Assembly (NCBI GenBank): GCA_014529385.2
Contig: CM043945.1
Span: 142,144,241-142,208,240 of the forward strand
Origin: Adiantum capillus-veneris
Lineage: Eukaryota > Streptophyta > Polypodiopsida > Polypodiales > Pteridaceae
DNA length: 64,000 bases
Direction of reading: 5' to 3'
The position numbers and the translations under genes are program-made. The notes beneath the pieces were generated by a model. The model saw nothing but the letters and a program-made list of their open reading frames with translations, was not told where the DNA came from and did no database searches. Position 1 is the stretch's first letter. The number at the start of each line of letters is the position of its first letter. This document shows, one piece after another, positions 23,112 through 34,570 of this stretch.

Positions 23112-23361
23112 CTAGCAGGCTCGTTTGGCATACATGTCAACAAAGGCAATGCTAAGTACGACATCTCTTTTCAATAGCCTCTGAATAATTTTTTGTGCCC
23201 TTATCAACATCTTGCATAGAGGCACATGCCTGCAAGATGCACACGTAGGTACATGCCTCTCTTTTTTTTTGGGTAAGAATCGACCATGGTTTTTGACTAA
23301 ATAGCAAGGCAATTACAAGGTTCAGCGGCATCTTAAATTTTGACAAGCACCATACTATCAT
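23112..23361 (-). pseudogene. pentatricopeptide-repeat (PPR) gene fragment
   Basis: Two overlapping frames on - together give TYVCILQACASMQDVDKGTK and then DVVLSIAFVDMYAKRAC. These match the consensus of plant PLS-type PPR repeats ('F..IL.AC.....L..G...H' and 'DV.L..ALVDMYAKCG'). PPR proteins bind organellar RNA. Only about two repeats remain, with a frame change between them and a TAG right after YAKRAC. Confidence 0.75.
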
Positions 23362-23651
23362 CCCTACAAAATTGGGCTATCGGGCACAAAAGCAAGCATA
23401 CTTATCAAAGTAGGCGCATCCGAGAGAGTAAAAGCAGGGCATCCGGCTACAAGAGGAAGTTCTTGACTTGAAGCTCCTCCAGCAGACACGGCTGCACCCG
23501 ACTACAAGGGGAAGCTTTTCCAGCAGACACGGTTGCACCCGCAACAGCAACAGGACAGTGCGCTTTTCCAATAACTTAGCAAAGTGCACAGGCCAATATG
23601 CATCTACTTGCACGTCTGCTGCTGCACGCATGAAAGATGGAAGGAAAGTAT

Positions 23652-23700
23652 AGAGAGAGAGAGAGAGAGAGAGAGAACCTTAGGCCTTTTGAACCGATTG

Positions 23701-23737
<37 letters not shown>
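23652..23737. repeat. two (GA)n microsatellites
   Basis: GA/AG runs lie at 23652-23676 and 23705-23737, separated by a 28-base unique stretch. They create false Arg-Glu frames on +. Confidence 0.95.
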
Positions 23738-23739
<2 letters not shown>

Positions 23740-24129
23740 CTGAAGCTGAGAGAGAACGTGATCAGCCACGTGAGCCTAGCCTGGTCGTCAATCCTGCGCA
23801 TCGTCAATCTGTGGAGAGCGTAGTCGATGTAGGTGTTTTTATTTATACGTCGTTAGCTTTTGATCGGTAGCTTTTGACAGCGCAGCTTTTTTTTAGCGCT
23901 GTAAATAGGTGCCACGTGGGTGAATGGGAGGCCATGGATTGGAAATTGCCCACTATGCTAACGAAGTAACCAGGAACCCACTCCGCAGTCATCCATAGCC
24001 TGACCAACTGCCCTCTTTCTCTGGACGTCTCTTTGATAGTGCTGCCCCTCGGCTCCTAACTCCTCGTGAGTTCCCCTAAGAGAGCTCTCTCTCTTCTGTA
24101 GCTCTTCAGCTCCTCCACGCTCACTCTCC

Positions 24130-24269
24130 ATGGCCTCCCTCTCACTGAACCTCGGCCTGGCGCTTTCTGCTTGGCAGCCCCAGCTTACCTTCTTCGCCAG
24201 CTCGTGGCTTCCAGAACTTTTTCATAAGCATGGGCGCCCCTCGCCAACTCGGCCTATATTGGCCCCGAG

Positions 24270-24273
<4 letters not shown>
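24130..24273 (+). CDS. possible first exon with transit-peptide-like sequence
   Basis: A CT-rich leader is followed by ATG 24130 and MASLSLNLGLALSAWQPQLT, which is rich in Ser, Leu and Ala and poor in acidic residues, as in plastid transit peptides. The frame runs straight into the CT/GT microsatellite at 24274. No downstream exon on + was recognised. It may be a captured 5' end or chance. Confidence 0.2.
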
Positions 24274-24348
<75 letters not shown>

Positions 24349-24352
24349 TGTG
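24274..24352. repeat. compound (CT)n(GT)n microsatellite
   Basis: CT units run from 24274 to 24330 and pass directly into TG units at 24331-24352. Confidence 0.97.
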
Positions 24353-24622
24353 AGCATTTCGACCCCCCTTCGAATTTGGTTATATATCTGCACGCCTCCT
24401 CTCTGCTGAATGGCGCGCTCCTCAAGAGCTCCTGACGTTCTACCTCTGCTAAACTGCGTGTGGGGCTCCTCTTTTATGTTGCCCTGGCTCGAACCCTCGT
24501 GAGTGCTACCGACCGCCCTTTCTTCTCTCATCTCTCGCCACCCTTCCTTGTCATCGCAGTTACCCACGTGCAGGCCTCGATTTAGCTATATGTGAAGTTG
24601 CGCCCTTTTTTGTACCCTTTAA

Positions 24623-24720
24623 ATTTTTTTGAGCAAGAACCAATTCCCACCAGAGGTATTGAAGTGAATCCCTTTTTTTGAGCAAGAACCAATTCCCACC
24701 ACAGGTATTGAAGTGAATCC
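24623..24720. repeat. 49-bp tandem duplication
   Basis: GAGCAAGAACCAATTCCCAC begins at 24631 and again at 24680, each copy running through GTATTGAAGTGAATCCC. One mismatch (CCAGAGG versus CCACAGG) separates them, so the duplication is recent. Confidence 0.95.
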
Positions 24721-24739
24721 CTGGCTCCCGAAGATGTCT

Positions 24740-25962
24740 CTCATGTGGAGTAGCCGCTTGTCACTGCGTTTTCGTAAAAAAAAGTTCCATCCACCTGAAC
24801 TCCAATTGCTTAGGACCCAAGTTTTCCAAGAGCTACCCCTCCTTGTTGCTCCACCACTGCCTTGCATTGATGATGTCCATCTGATCTCCCGGGATAGCTT
24901 TCCTGTAGGTTACATTTTACCAACTCCTATGATAGCTACTACTCCATGTATCCATGTTTTTCTTGTTGTCTGAAGGTTGTCTTGCATGATGACTAAAATG
25001 AAGCTTTGAGATATATTGATACTTGTTCAAGCTAGCCTCAATGAGCTCAATGTTTCGAAGCTTCCACATCAAAGATTTACTACTGTAAGGATTAGGGGGG
25101 ATAAGAGAGAGAGGCATTCATGGAAGTCAGCTCTTTCAATGATGCTACTGCAGAGCCACAGACTACGGTTAGAGTAGAGACTCTTGGTACTGCCACTCTC
25201 GCACTCGATCAGTCTCAGCTCCCCCCTTTGTTATATCTTTTTCCATAAATTGCAGCCTTCAACATATAGGCTCCGCAGGTGGGAGAAGGGAGATGGGCAA
25301 ACGTGAAACGTGTAGGTGCCACACACCCTGCCTTTAAAGAGCCAATATATGCGGCGAAAATCTTCAAGTTCACTTGCATGGACCCATAGTGGATCAGCAG
25401 GTAAAGGACAAAGCCACAGCTTTGGACATCTCTTATCGCGGCATCATTTATCCACTTGCCATGGTCTGCCATATAGAGCGTCCAATGCTCATTTGAAGTT
25501 TTTGGAATGGCAGCCATGTAGAGCAGTGGATAAGAGAGTGCACTGCAGATTTCAGTCAACCTATCATTCCCGATTATGTAACCATAGAAGGAACAATACA
25601 GTTGTTCCAAAATAACATTTTGTAGATAATAAACGCTCTTCTTCAAACTCTGAAGTATCTACATGCGCACGACTATCTCCACAATGACCTTCACTCCCGC
25701 AACATGATGCTTCACTTTGGACAGAAGGGGGTCTATGTAGGCATTGTGGATTGGGAGTCATGTACAAAGACCCTCCACAATGGCATGCTTTCCTCCTCTC
25801 CACAACTTGCAAATAGAAACTAGAAAGCAGAGCGAGAGAGATTTTCCATGGGCTACCCCAGAATGCATATCTACTCATCCCCCTCCCTGGAATAAAGCCA
25901 TGGATATTTAGTCCATGTGCCATACTTGTAAACGGCTCTTGAAGTGCATGGAAGTTCCACAA
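24740..25962 (-). pseudogene. decayed gene fragments, possibly acyl-activating enzyme
   Basis: Several short frames on - look protein-like. The best one (25646-25215) contains VNLKIFAAYIGSLKAGCVAP. This resembles the 'aFfGcL.AGvvaVP' segment near the start of AMP-forming fatty-acyl ligases. Around it are LTEICSALSYPLLY and, in another frame further left, AIPGDQMDIINARQWWSNKE, which I cannot place. Frame changes and stops are frequent and no ATP-binding signature was seen. The call rests on one short match and could be wrong. Confidence 0.25.
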
Positions 25963-26353
25963 AAGAAAAACAAAAGGGATTTTTAGGCAATGTACTTACC
26001 CACCTTGAGAGTGGCAAGTGAAACAATCCCTTAGCTTGACCTAACGCTTTTGATCTTTCCCTGTGTCGAAACGGTGCCCATAGAGTGGGCTATGACATTG
26101 TAACAAATTTTGGTCTACGACCAAGTGATGCTTGAAGTGATGAATTGTTTATGGTCCTCTTTAGTTGCACTTCTAAATTATATAATTGATCAAATAATCT
26201 TATCTCTTTTTAACGACATGGTAATAAATTTTATATCTCTTTATTGCTGTGAGATTAAGATATCGAGTCTATTTCTTTGAAGATTTGAAAGTGATAACAT
26301 GTTAACTTTACAACAAATCTTTCTCATGATGGCATGTTTGCTTGATTGTTGAC
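25963..26353. other. AT-rich spacer
   Basis: Nothing coding was seen. The right end, GCTTGATTGTTGACAG, looks like a splice acceptor for the frame that follows. Confidence 0.3.
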
Positions 26354-27127
26354 AGATATGGAAGAAGAACTTAAGCACGCCGAAGCACAGTCCATCTACA
26401 AAGAGGAGAGAAAGTTTTATGGTCAGGAGAAAGATCTCAAAGCTATTGCATGAATCAAAGACGATGAGTCCGGGATGCAAGGCAAACCTTTCAGCCTTAA
26501 GGAGTGCAAGAAACTATGTCCAAGCAACTTTGTGCCTCAACATTTATTTTGAATGAGCGGAAATGCCAAGGAATCGGTGCTTGTAAAGCTATCAAATTTG
26601 CATCACAAAGGACTCGCACGAGTGTTGCTACGAAGATTCATACGTCGAGAGAGAGTAATGCCAAACAACAATCAAATGGCACTCTACTTTATACAACGAT
26701 GTTATGTTCACGACATCTTTGGGAGACGTGTGGATTGGTCAGACCACCCCAAGAACTCTGGTGTTGGGCATGGTCGGATTGCAGAGAAAGTGGATGCAAT
26801 TCATGCCAATAATCCAATGCCTCCACGCAAATGTCCCTTAGTTCTACATCTCGAAGAATCAAACACACTCGTTCCATTGGCAAGCCAAGGGCAAGATCTT
26901 GCAAGTCAAGGAGAGACACCTGATATTTTGCGCAACAAAATCTTTGAGCTTGAGATAGAGCTATCAGAGGCCCAAGCCAAGCTACAACAATATGCATAAC
27001 TCTACGGTCCATTGCCAGATCAGGCTGGTTCCTCGCAGCAAGGGCCTCTAGGCCCATCTCCTATGCCTGAGAATGCTGAGTTTGACATCGACAAACTACT
27101 TAATGAGCTGACTCAATCTTTGGGTTG
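26354..27127 (+). pseudogene. unrecognised frame with three in-frame stops
   Basis: One frame can be read from an ATG just after an acceptor-like TTGACAG (MEEELKHAEAQSIYKEERKF) to TGA 27125. It is broken by TGA at about 26452, TGA at about 26550 and TAA at about 26998. Between the last two it encodes RVMPNNNQMALYFIQRCYVH, DIFGRRVDWSDHPKN and a leucine-zipper-like helix (LRNKIFELEIELSEAQAKLQ). The tail is acidic (ENAEFDIDKLLNELTQSLG). Absence of frame changes suggests recent coding function. I recognise no family. It may be the last exon of a transposon ORF. Confidence 0.45.
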
Positions 27128-27479
27128 AGCACTTTGCTCACTTTACCCCTGTCTATTTGGGCAAAGGGCTATAGCTTTTTGTATTCACAGCTCGTCATTT
27201 ATCCCCTCAACTGGCCATTTTTGTATTCTCGATCGACAAAAATTATGTTGTATTGTATCTAACTGTAATAATGACTCTTATTGCAAAAGTAACTTGAGAG
27301 GGAGAGAGACAGAGAGAGAGAGGGGTGAACATGATATAGTGTCATAATTTCCACACTCACAGCGAGCAAAACTTATAGACCTTAAGTCATACATCTTCGC
27401 CTCCATCAAACACACCAATCATATAATCTATTGCATCCATACCAGAGCATTCTAAAGCTGTCTCCTATTCCATATCATC

Positions 27480-28577
27480 GTCATTGTCTACTCCCGCATC
27501 TCATGGGTTTAAAAATTACCATAAAGCTTTTGTGCTACTCTTGGCGCAATGTTCATCAGCTTGTGAATGAATCCCATGTTGCAAAAAACATACACCAAAT
27601 CAGCAACACGTTGAGGATGAATCCGGTTTTCTTTCTTAGTATGCATAAAGTCAAAAGCTGACTAGTTCCTCTCACAGCTTCCACTTGATGCTGCAATAGA
27701 TAGAACCCCGACAACAATGTGTTGCAGCTCCACTGTCTCCCCACCATACTCCTTCCACCATAGAGGCGCACTTGTGTGTGCAATGGAATCTATATGCCAT
27801 GGATCCTAGAACTTGCTAGTTCTATTAGCATAATCAACTCACTGATGAAAAGCAATCTTCCCATCCTCTTGTCCTAATAGTTGCGAGCACATTGTTTTGA
27901 AGTCACTCATAGCTTCTTTATTTGCTGATTCTTGGTGCATTTTAAACTTAGGATCTAATACAAATTCAGCACCATGCAACGGCATATGCAATTGCACCCA
28001 TCGCTTGTTGGCAGCTGTGATCATGGAAGCTTTGTCCTTTGCACCAAAGCTAGCATGCTCTCTTACTTTGCATGATACCTCTTTTATATACCAATAGACT
28101 CGACCAAAGACAAAAGAGTCTTTTTCGACTATTTCTAAAAGATCTACAAATGGTTTGGCCAGGGTGACAATTCTCTCTACAATGCACCAAAAAACTTGCG
28201 AGTTCACAAGCTGTACACATCTTGCAACTGCCTCTTGGTAGCTAGGATATTGCTGAGCCATGCATCCTAGTGTCATCAGCTACTATTTCAATCAATGTAG
28301 GCTTCACTTCTTGCAAGGTGGCAAGAACATAATATGTGGTTGCATACCTTGTTGCACAAAATATCTGCAAAGTTTTGTTGTCTGATTTTAATCGAAAAAG
28401 AGCATACGAAAATTGATGCTCTCTAATAAATTTCACCACATGATTAGCATCTAGCAACATTTGCTTTATGACGGCCATTTTTCCAATATCTTTTAATAGC
28501 AAATCAAGAGTATGTGTGGCACATGACACCCAAGTAATTTCTGGGTACTTAACTTGGATAGCCCTTCCTGCAGCCAC
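27480..28577 (-). pseudogene. hAT transposase, 3' half
   Basis: After the element B insertion the transposase resumes with AAGRAIQVKYPEITWVSCAT, HTLDLLLKDIGKMAVIK, HVVKFIREHQFSYALF and LQIFCATRYATTYYVL, the DUF659/RNase H-like part of BED-hAT proteins. The end has the hAT dimerisation block: GETVELQHIVVGVLSIAASS, then CERN, a stop, SAFDFMHTKKENRI and VADLVYVFCNM. Frame changes near 28270 aside, stops at 27839 (TGA), 27806 (TAG) and 27662 (TAG) all fall where Trp is expected. It continues the gene at 41301-42129 and would have cut and pasted the hAT element. Confidence 0.88.
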
Positions 28578-29356
28578 TGTGAGCGGGATGGAAACACACA
28601 GAACGCCTCTATAATGACCCGACACATACTCTTGGGATGATATACACACACACTATGGGGCACCACTCGGCTTACACAACCCACCTGGCCGAGACAGGGA
28701 ACACACCTATGGAGCGAGAGGAGAGAGACTACCCATTTACCCACTCCACACAGAGACACACACACACACACACACACCCAAAAAACTCAGCTCAAAAGAG
28801 GAGAATTTTTTATGTTTAGATATAGTTGATCTTGAGCCAATACCAATGGGGCAAACAGCTCACACAATCTGGGTAAAATATGCCACATACAATCACAAAT
28901 TGAAACAGAAGCTTCGCTCAAAAGAGAAACTTACACAGCCAAAATAGCAAAAAAATAGTGAGGAATTTGGAAAAATGGAAAGAACCATCGCGTCCGGAAT
29001 GGCCCAAAACCCCCATCTACAATGTCAAAGTGCTCAAATCCGACCTCGGATCAGCAGTTTACGGCCAAAACAGGCTCCAAAAACAGCAAAAACATAGTTG
29101 CGGCTGTTCCTCCTCTTCTCTCCACGTTTTTTCTGGTCTTCTCTCAGTTTTTTCAGTCCCCACACTTAGATTTATTACTTGGGTACCCTTGGCCTTTTAG
29201 TTGACCTCAAACGGACCTCGAACAGGCCAAAAAGTGGCCTCGCAGTGCATAGTTGTCATAATGCATCCCGCAACCACGTGAAGTGGCTCTCAAATATAGT
29301 CCTGATGATGACCTTTTTGCATAATTATCACAAGAAAAAATCCACGTTGTGTCTGC
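28578..29356 (-). repeat. element B left LTR, part 1 (3' LTR in element sense)
   Basis: It matches 40157 onward in the right LTR, including the CA-repeat stretch near 28750 and the Walker-free spacer after it. It stops at TTGTGTCTGC, where element A is inserted. Confidence 0.92.
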
Positions 29357-30384
29357 TGTCAAGAAGTGCGTAGTGCGACTAGGAAAGCGTCGGGCCTCTG
29401 ACTGTGAGGATTCGTAGCAAAATCAAGCAAGGCATAGACGATTTGAAGCCAAAAACACACTAAAAAAGAACAAAACTCCAGCCATAAAAGCTCCACTTTG
29501 AAAAAGAACCAATACTAACTCAAAACTCTTGTGTGTGTGAAGATTAGGTGTAGCCTCGCTCCCAATTGCACATATGCAGTGCTCATTCGACTTGTTAAAA
29601 ACCCTAAATTTACGCTTCGATTCTTCGTCCTGACCATTTCATGGAAGCTTCAGTACTTCATTGGAGAATCCCAAGTAGTTATTTGAGGAGGGGAAACCCT
29701 AATTGGAGGCCTCACAGCCTCAACCATGTAGTGGAAGCAGCACGGGACTGCACTAGCACCCTGTAAAGGAATGGCTATATCTCCCTGCTCATGTGTCCAA
29801 ATGAGCTCATTCTTGGATTTAAAAGTTCCCACACAGCTTGAGCAATAACGCCAGCGTTGTTGATGTGGCAGTTTTAGCTATTTTGAGCATTTTAAAGGCT
29901 ATTTTTTACCATTTTTAGCCCAAAAATGTCACTTTTTGTCCGTAAAAAGCCCAAACGAGCTGGGAAAAATCCCTAAAATTGTGGAAAAATCCCATTGGGC
30001 TCAAATTTTATGTTGAACCTCATTTTCCCACTTGGTAAGCACTTTGGACACGTCTTTCACGCCAGCGCACGAAACCTCCTATTTTTGGCCGAGATTGCCC
30101 GCATTAAACTTTCTAGGCAAAATGAGCGTGCCACTTCAAAAAAATTGACATTTGTACATTCTTAAAGAAAATTAGGCATATATATATATATGTGAAAAAG
30201 CATTCCATGGCACCACGTGTAGGGCCTCGCCCACCCGGCAAGGTATGTACACGACTGCAACCGTGACATTCATTTTCTCGTATATGACACTATGTAGATT
30301 GTTGCATTTGGTCCCACACATCATAAACATTAAGAGTGAGGTAGATACTTCAATTTCACATTATGAACATGGCATGGCACGACA
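29357..30384 (-). repeat. element A left LTR (3' LTR in element sense)
   Basis: It runs TGTCAAGAAG to CACGACA, 1028 bases, and matches 36410-37413 with scattered substitutions and a short indel near 29975. Confidence 0.92.
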
Positions 30385-30442
30385 TCCAGCCCATCTAAAC
30401 CTGCACATCCTCCGGCATGTGCCACAAATATCTTTTGTAGGT

Positions 30443-31705
30443 TCAGTCTTCATTTAAGTCAACATACATGTCGATTTCATCATCGCTTGCAACAAAATCT
30501 AATGCATCATCCTCTTGTTCTTCATCCACATCCATAGCATTTTCATTAGAGCCTTCATTTTGACCTTCTTGTGTATCAAAGGGATCTGTATCACGTCTTC
30601 TTTTGAATAACTTGATTCTTTTCGCTGCAATGGGAATCTTCATTTCTGTCCCATTTAATTCATACAAGGTATAAGTTTCATTCCCATGTACATGCTGAAC
30701 CACATAAGGACCAAACCATCTCTTTGAAAGCTTTCTTATTGTTGAAAGTTGGTTGTCAAGACTGCTGTCATACACCAACACCCAATCACCTTCCTCAATA
30801 GCTTTAGGTCTGAGCCTATGCCTCTTATCAAATTTGTCCTTATTCTTTAGCCTTGCATCTTTCAATCATGCTACTGCAATCTCAATATCTTGGGGCCTTC
30901 TTTCTAACCGTTGTATGCGCAAAGCAAGAAGGTCTTCCCTACTCATTCCATCTTCCCAAGGCAATACATTCCATGTGGGAATTACATCCTCAATTGGCAT
31001 TATAGGTTTCTGACCATACATCAACTCAAAAGGCATATAACCAATAACTGAGCTATGAGTTGTACGATCATCCCATAAAGCATAAGGCAATAACCTAGGC
31101 CACTCTCCCATTTTACCTTTGCAGGCCTTAGCCAAAGCTTTAATGATAGGAGGATGCCCACGCTCCGATTTTCCATTTCCCTCACGATTATATGCAGTAG
31201 TTAGAGCAAGTTTAATGCCCAATCTAGAGAAACACTCCCTTGCTTTGTCAGCATCCAACTCACCCCTGTCCGCTGTTATTTTCCCAATACAACCATAACG
31301 GCTATTTACATCATCCAAGAGGAACTTACATACCCCTTTTGTGCTTTTCGTTCTTAGAGCACGACCTTCAACTTGGTTGGTTGAATCTTCTTGTGCAAGC
31401 AGTATGTATCTCATTTGCCATAAGCCCAATGGCATTGTAACTAGATCTACTACCCACTTGTAATGCATGGCCAATGGGTAAGTAGGGTGCAACCCATCAC
31501 GATGACGTACATTTGAATACATTTGACAGGTTTCACAGGACTCCACAAAGTGAGATACATCTTTATACATACCTTTCCACCAATACCTCTCTTTCATTTT
31601 AGTAAAGGTGGCCCATACACCTCTATGTCCAGCATAAAGACTCTCATGAAACTTTTTCATAAGCTCATTTTGAGCGTCCTTATCATTCACGACTCTCATT
31701 GGCAT
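30443..31705 (-). pseudogene. element A integrase
   Basis: It opens with an H2C2 finger (FHESLYAGHRGVWATF then FVESCETCQMYSNVRH). The core has KWVVDLVTMPLG (first Asp), GKITADRGELDADKA (second Asp) and NREGNGKSERGHPPI (Glu). After TGA 30866, where Arg is likely, the C-terminal domain reads EEGDWVLVYDSSLDN, RWFGPYVVQHVHGNETYTLY and a strongly acidic tail (DVDEEQEDDALDF). There is no chromodomain. All three catalytic residues survive. The parallel domain in element C shares most of these words. Confidence 0.9.
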
Positions 31706-31936
31706 TCCATTTCTTTGTTTTGGACGCTTCCATTAGTACCCATCTTTCAAAAAGTATCCATAGGCCTTTCTCCATATTCTTTTGAACTCTTGATCAGTCC
31801 ACCCTTCTTGCCTTGTCAAAGTGCTCAGATAGCGTCCAATGAGCAACCAATCACCTTGATATAGGTCCTCTGTAAATGACTCAAGTGCATTTGACAGGCA
31901 AACATGATCAACCTTGGTATGAGAGATACTATAGAA

Positions 31937-33900
31937 CTATGTGCCTACATCATCGCCCTCGACAACCATGTCTTCTTCTTTTTCATACCTTGCTCTTGAA
32001 AGCATATCTGCAACTAGATTATCTTTCCCTGCAATATGCTTAAATTTTGGATTCAAGGTTTTTGTAGGCAATCCACTCAACACAGCAATGTCGGGAGTTG
32101 AGCAACTTGTTATCATTCTAAGAAGGGGTAGACAATCAATCTCCACTATTACATTTGATCCTATCGAATACTCTTTGTCACATTTCAAAGCTGTGACTAC
32201 TCTCCATAACTCTCTTTTTACCTGTGGATAGTTGCATTGACGAGCACTTAGGACTTTTGCTCCAAACCTCACCACATGTCGCTTGCCATCATTATCATCT
32301 TGCCCAATCGCCCATCCAATTCTTGTGGGACTAGTATCCACTGTCACAATTACATATCTTTCACATTCATAGTTTGCTTTTCTCAAAGTTGGAGACATAA
32401 GCAGCAACTTCTTTAATTTCCTCATGGCATGGGTATGCATTTCTTCCTATTGAAACCTTTTGTTCTTTCTCAAAAGCCGATACAAAGGCTCTGCTACATG
32501 TGCATAATGTGGAATCCAGATAACATAAAACACGCATGCACCCAAGAACCTTCGAACCTCTGTGACATTTATACATTTCTCTTTCATTCTCTGGATTACA
32601 TCAATCTTTGCAGGACAATGCCTTCTACCATATGGCCCGCACATATGTTCCACAATAAGAACTTCATTCACACCAAACACTGACTTTTGGCCAGACAAGG
32701 TAAGGTTCACCTCTTCCAACCTTGACAAGGTATTATCACAATCATTGATATGTGTTGCCAAATAATTTTGGCACCCCCTCGAGTCTAGAGCCACATCTTT
32801 ATCACTTACATCACATCCTTTGATTGGCACATCATCAAGGAAAGGCATTGTAGTTTGCGGTATGAAGTCACGTAGGAATTTGTTCATACCATTCATCATG
32901 TGTGCAACTAAATTCTTTGCCCACTGAGGTAAGGTGCACATCCTTACTAAACCCAAGGGTGTCCTCCTCGTAGTCAGTCCCTGCTTTCCATTGCTAGTTG
33001 GAAATGATCATACCCTGAGTACAAATCTCCCATAGAATATATTTCCCTCCCTGCAAATGCCTCTGCAAACTCATCAACAATTGGCCCTATACCCACATTT
33101 CTGATCGTCACCTTATTTACAGGTTGCATATCCTGAATAAAGCGTAAAGAACCATTTTTCTTCGGAACTTTGAACCACCTGTTTGAATACGGAGCACAAG
33201 AAGGCTCCAAGATACCCATCTTGGTCTTTTCATTAAGCAACTCAATGAGTTTTGGCAAATGAGCCTTTGGAACAGGAATAGGTCTCAAGTTCCAAGGTAC
33301 ATGAGGGATAGTGAAGATCACCATAGGAGCAACAATGGATGGATCAACACACCCTATCTCATAAGGCTCAAATGCAAAATCTTTTCCGTGTTTGAAAAGC
33401 ATGTCTTCAAAGCATATCTTTTCAGCTTTTGTCAAACTATCCTCGCAACCAACCTTTAACTCTTTCAAAGAATCCTTTGTGAACTTGTGTCCAATCTTTC
33501 TTGGGTCACGAAGGCTAGTTTGCAAAGTAGCTTGATCCATCTTATTTGTGCAGTCTTTTGGTAGAGGTAATGCCACTGGTTTCACTTTCTTTGCCACAGA
33601 CTTATACTTGGTCTCCACTCGTGCATCAACACTTTGAGAATTTTTGAAATCCTCAATGACTTTGTACATTTATATCGAGCATACTTTCATGACCTCACTT
33701 CCCATATGCAAATTGCAATCCACTAAAAACTCCAAATCTTGCATAGTATCCACAGAAGAACACTCATCAAACACACCTGCAATGCATTCTTTGTCTTCTA
33801 GCAAAACATTCACCTTCAAATGTCTTTGTACACTATTTACATGTTGTCGTTCACTCCACTTTAAGTCCTCACACTCTGTAAAAGCAATAGATCCATAGTC
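31937..33900 (-). pseudogene. element A reverse transcriptase and RNase H
   Basis: RT begins after a linker (CVDPSIVAPMVIFTIPHVPW, PKKNGSLRFIQDMQPVNKVT). Motif A is GDLYSGYDHFQLAMESRD. A one-base frame change near 32974 separates it from the second part, which has TMPFLDDVPIKG, the metal-binding FLDD in place of YxDD. Next are EVRRFLGACVFYVIWIPHYA and, after TAG 32447 where Trp is expected, RNase H (YVIVTVDTSPTRIGWAIGQD, HIAGKDNLVADMLSRARYE). RT copies the RNA and RNase H removes it. A TAA at about 33670 and further frame changes upstream confirm decay. Confidence 0.9.
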
Positions 33901-34088
33901 TGATAATCCTACAAAACCTGTAGAAAATGTTTCCTTTGCATATACATCATGCGAAAACCTTTCTCTTCTTGTACCACTGTAATGCTGCTCTACAATGGTA
34001 CACGGCCAAAACCCCTCATATCCCTGTAGTCCTTAAATTCTTTGTTTGTCTTTGGCAAGGGTTGCTCTCTAAGACTTTCACGGTTCCT

Positions 34089-34556
34089 TTAATGGTCCAC
34101 ATAAACAGTAAGGAATTGTACTGCACGCTTCCGATCCCTGCTCCTTATCCTTGCATAAGCTAACCCATCATCCATCACCTTGGTTTCCATGCGAGCAGCA
34201 GTGATGTATGGCTGCCCAAGGATAAGAGGGTATGTAGACATCTCCTGTAAAAAGAAATTTTGGTCATCTTTCACATCCCCAATAGTCGCCGTTACATTTG
34301 GAGAAGCTTCATACAGTTCCCCTAATGAGTTGTTTGCTGCATGAATCATCCATCCATGATTTATATCAATTGGCCATTTTCCTTTTTGATAAAGACTCTT
34401 TGACATGAGGTTAATTTCTAATCCATGATCTATCAATGCAATGTATGGCTCTTCCAAGTCTCCCACTTTTACCAGGGTCTCAGTAGTTGCTCTTGCCCAG
34501 TGACTCTTCAAGGAGTAGCTCTTGTGAGTGGTCTCAACTTCATCTTTATCATCCAA
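34089..34556 (-). pseudogene. element A aspartic protease with DHG motif
   Basis: EEPYIALIDHGLEINLMSKS holds the active site as Asp-His-Gly where retropepsins have Asp-Thr/Ser-Gly. Then come KWPIDINHGWMIHAANNSLG, YPLILGQPYITAARMETK, where LGQPYI replaces the usual LGRPWL flap region, and IRSRDRKRAVQFLTVYV. The same DHG is present in element C, so it is a family trait and not a single mutation. It is shifted in frame relative to the preceding linker. Confidence 0.85.
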
Positions 34557-34570
34557 GAAGCGAACGTGTT

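Noticed and set aside
24142-24567. 141-codon frame on - across the CT/GT repeat
   Set aside because: Its length comes from the microsatellite and the flanks show no domain.
24740-25962. Confident call of an acyl-activating enzyme gene
   Set aside because: Only one short segment resembles that family and no ATP-binding signature was found, so it is reported at low confidence only.
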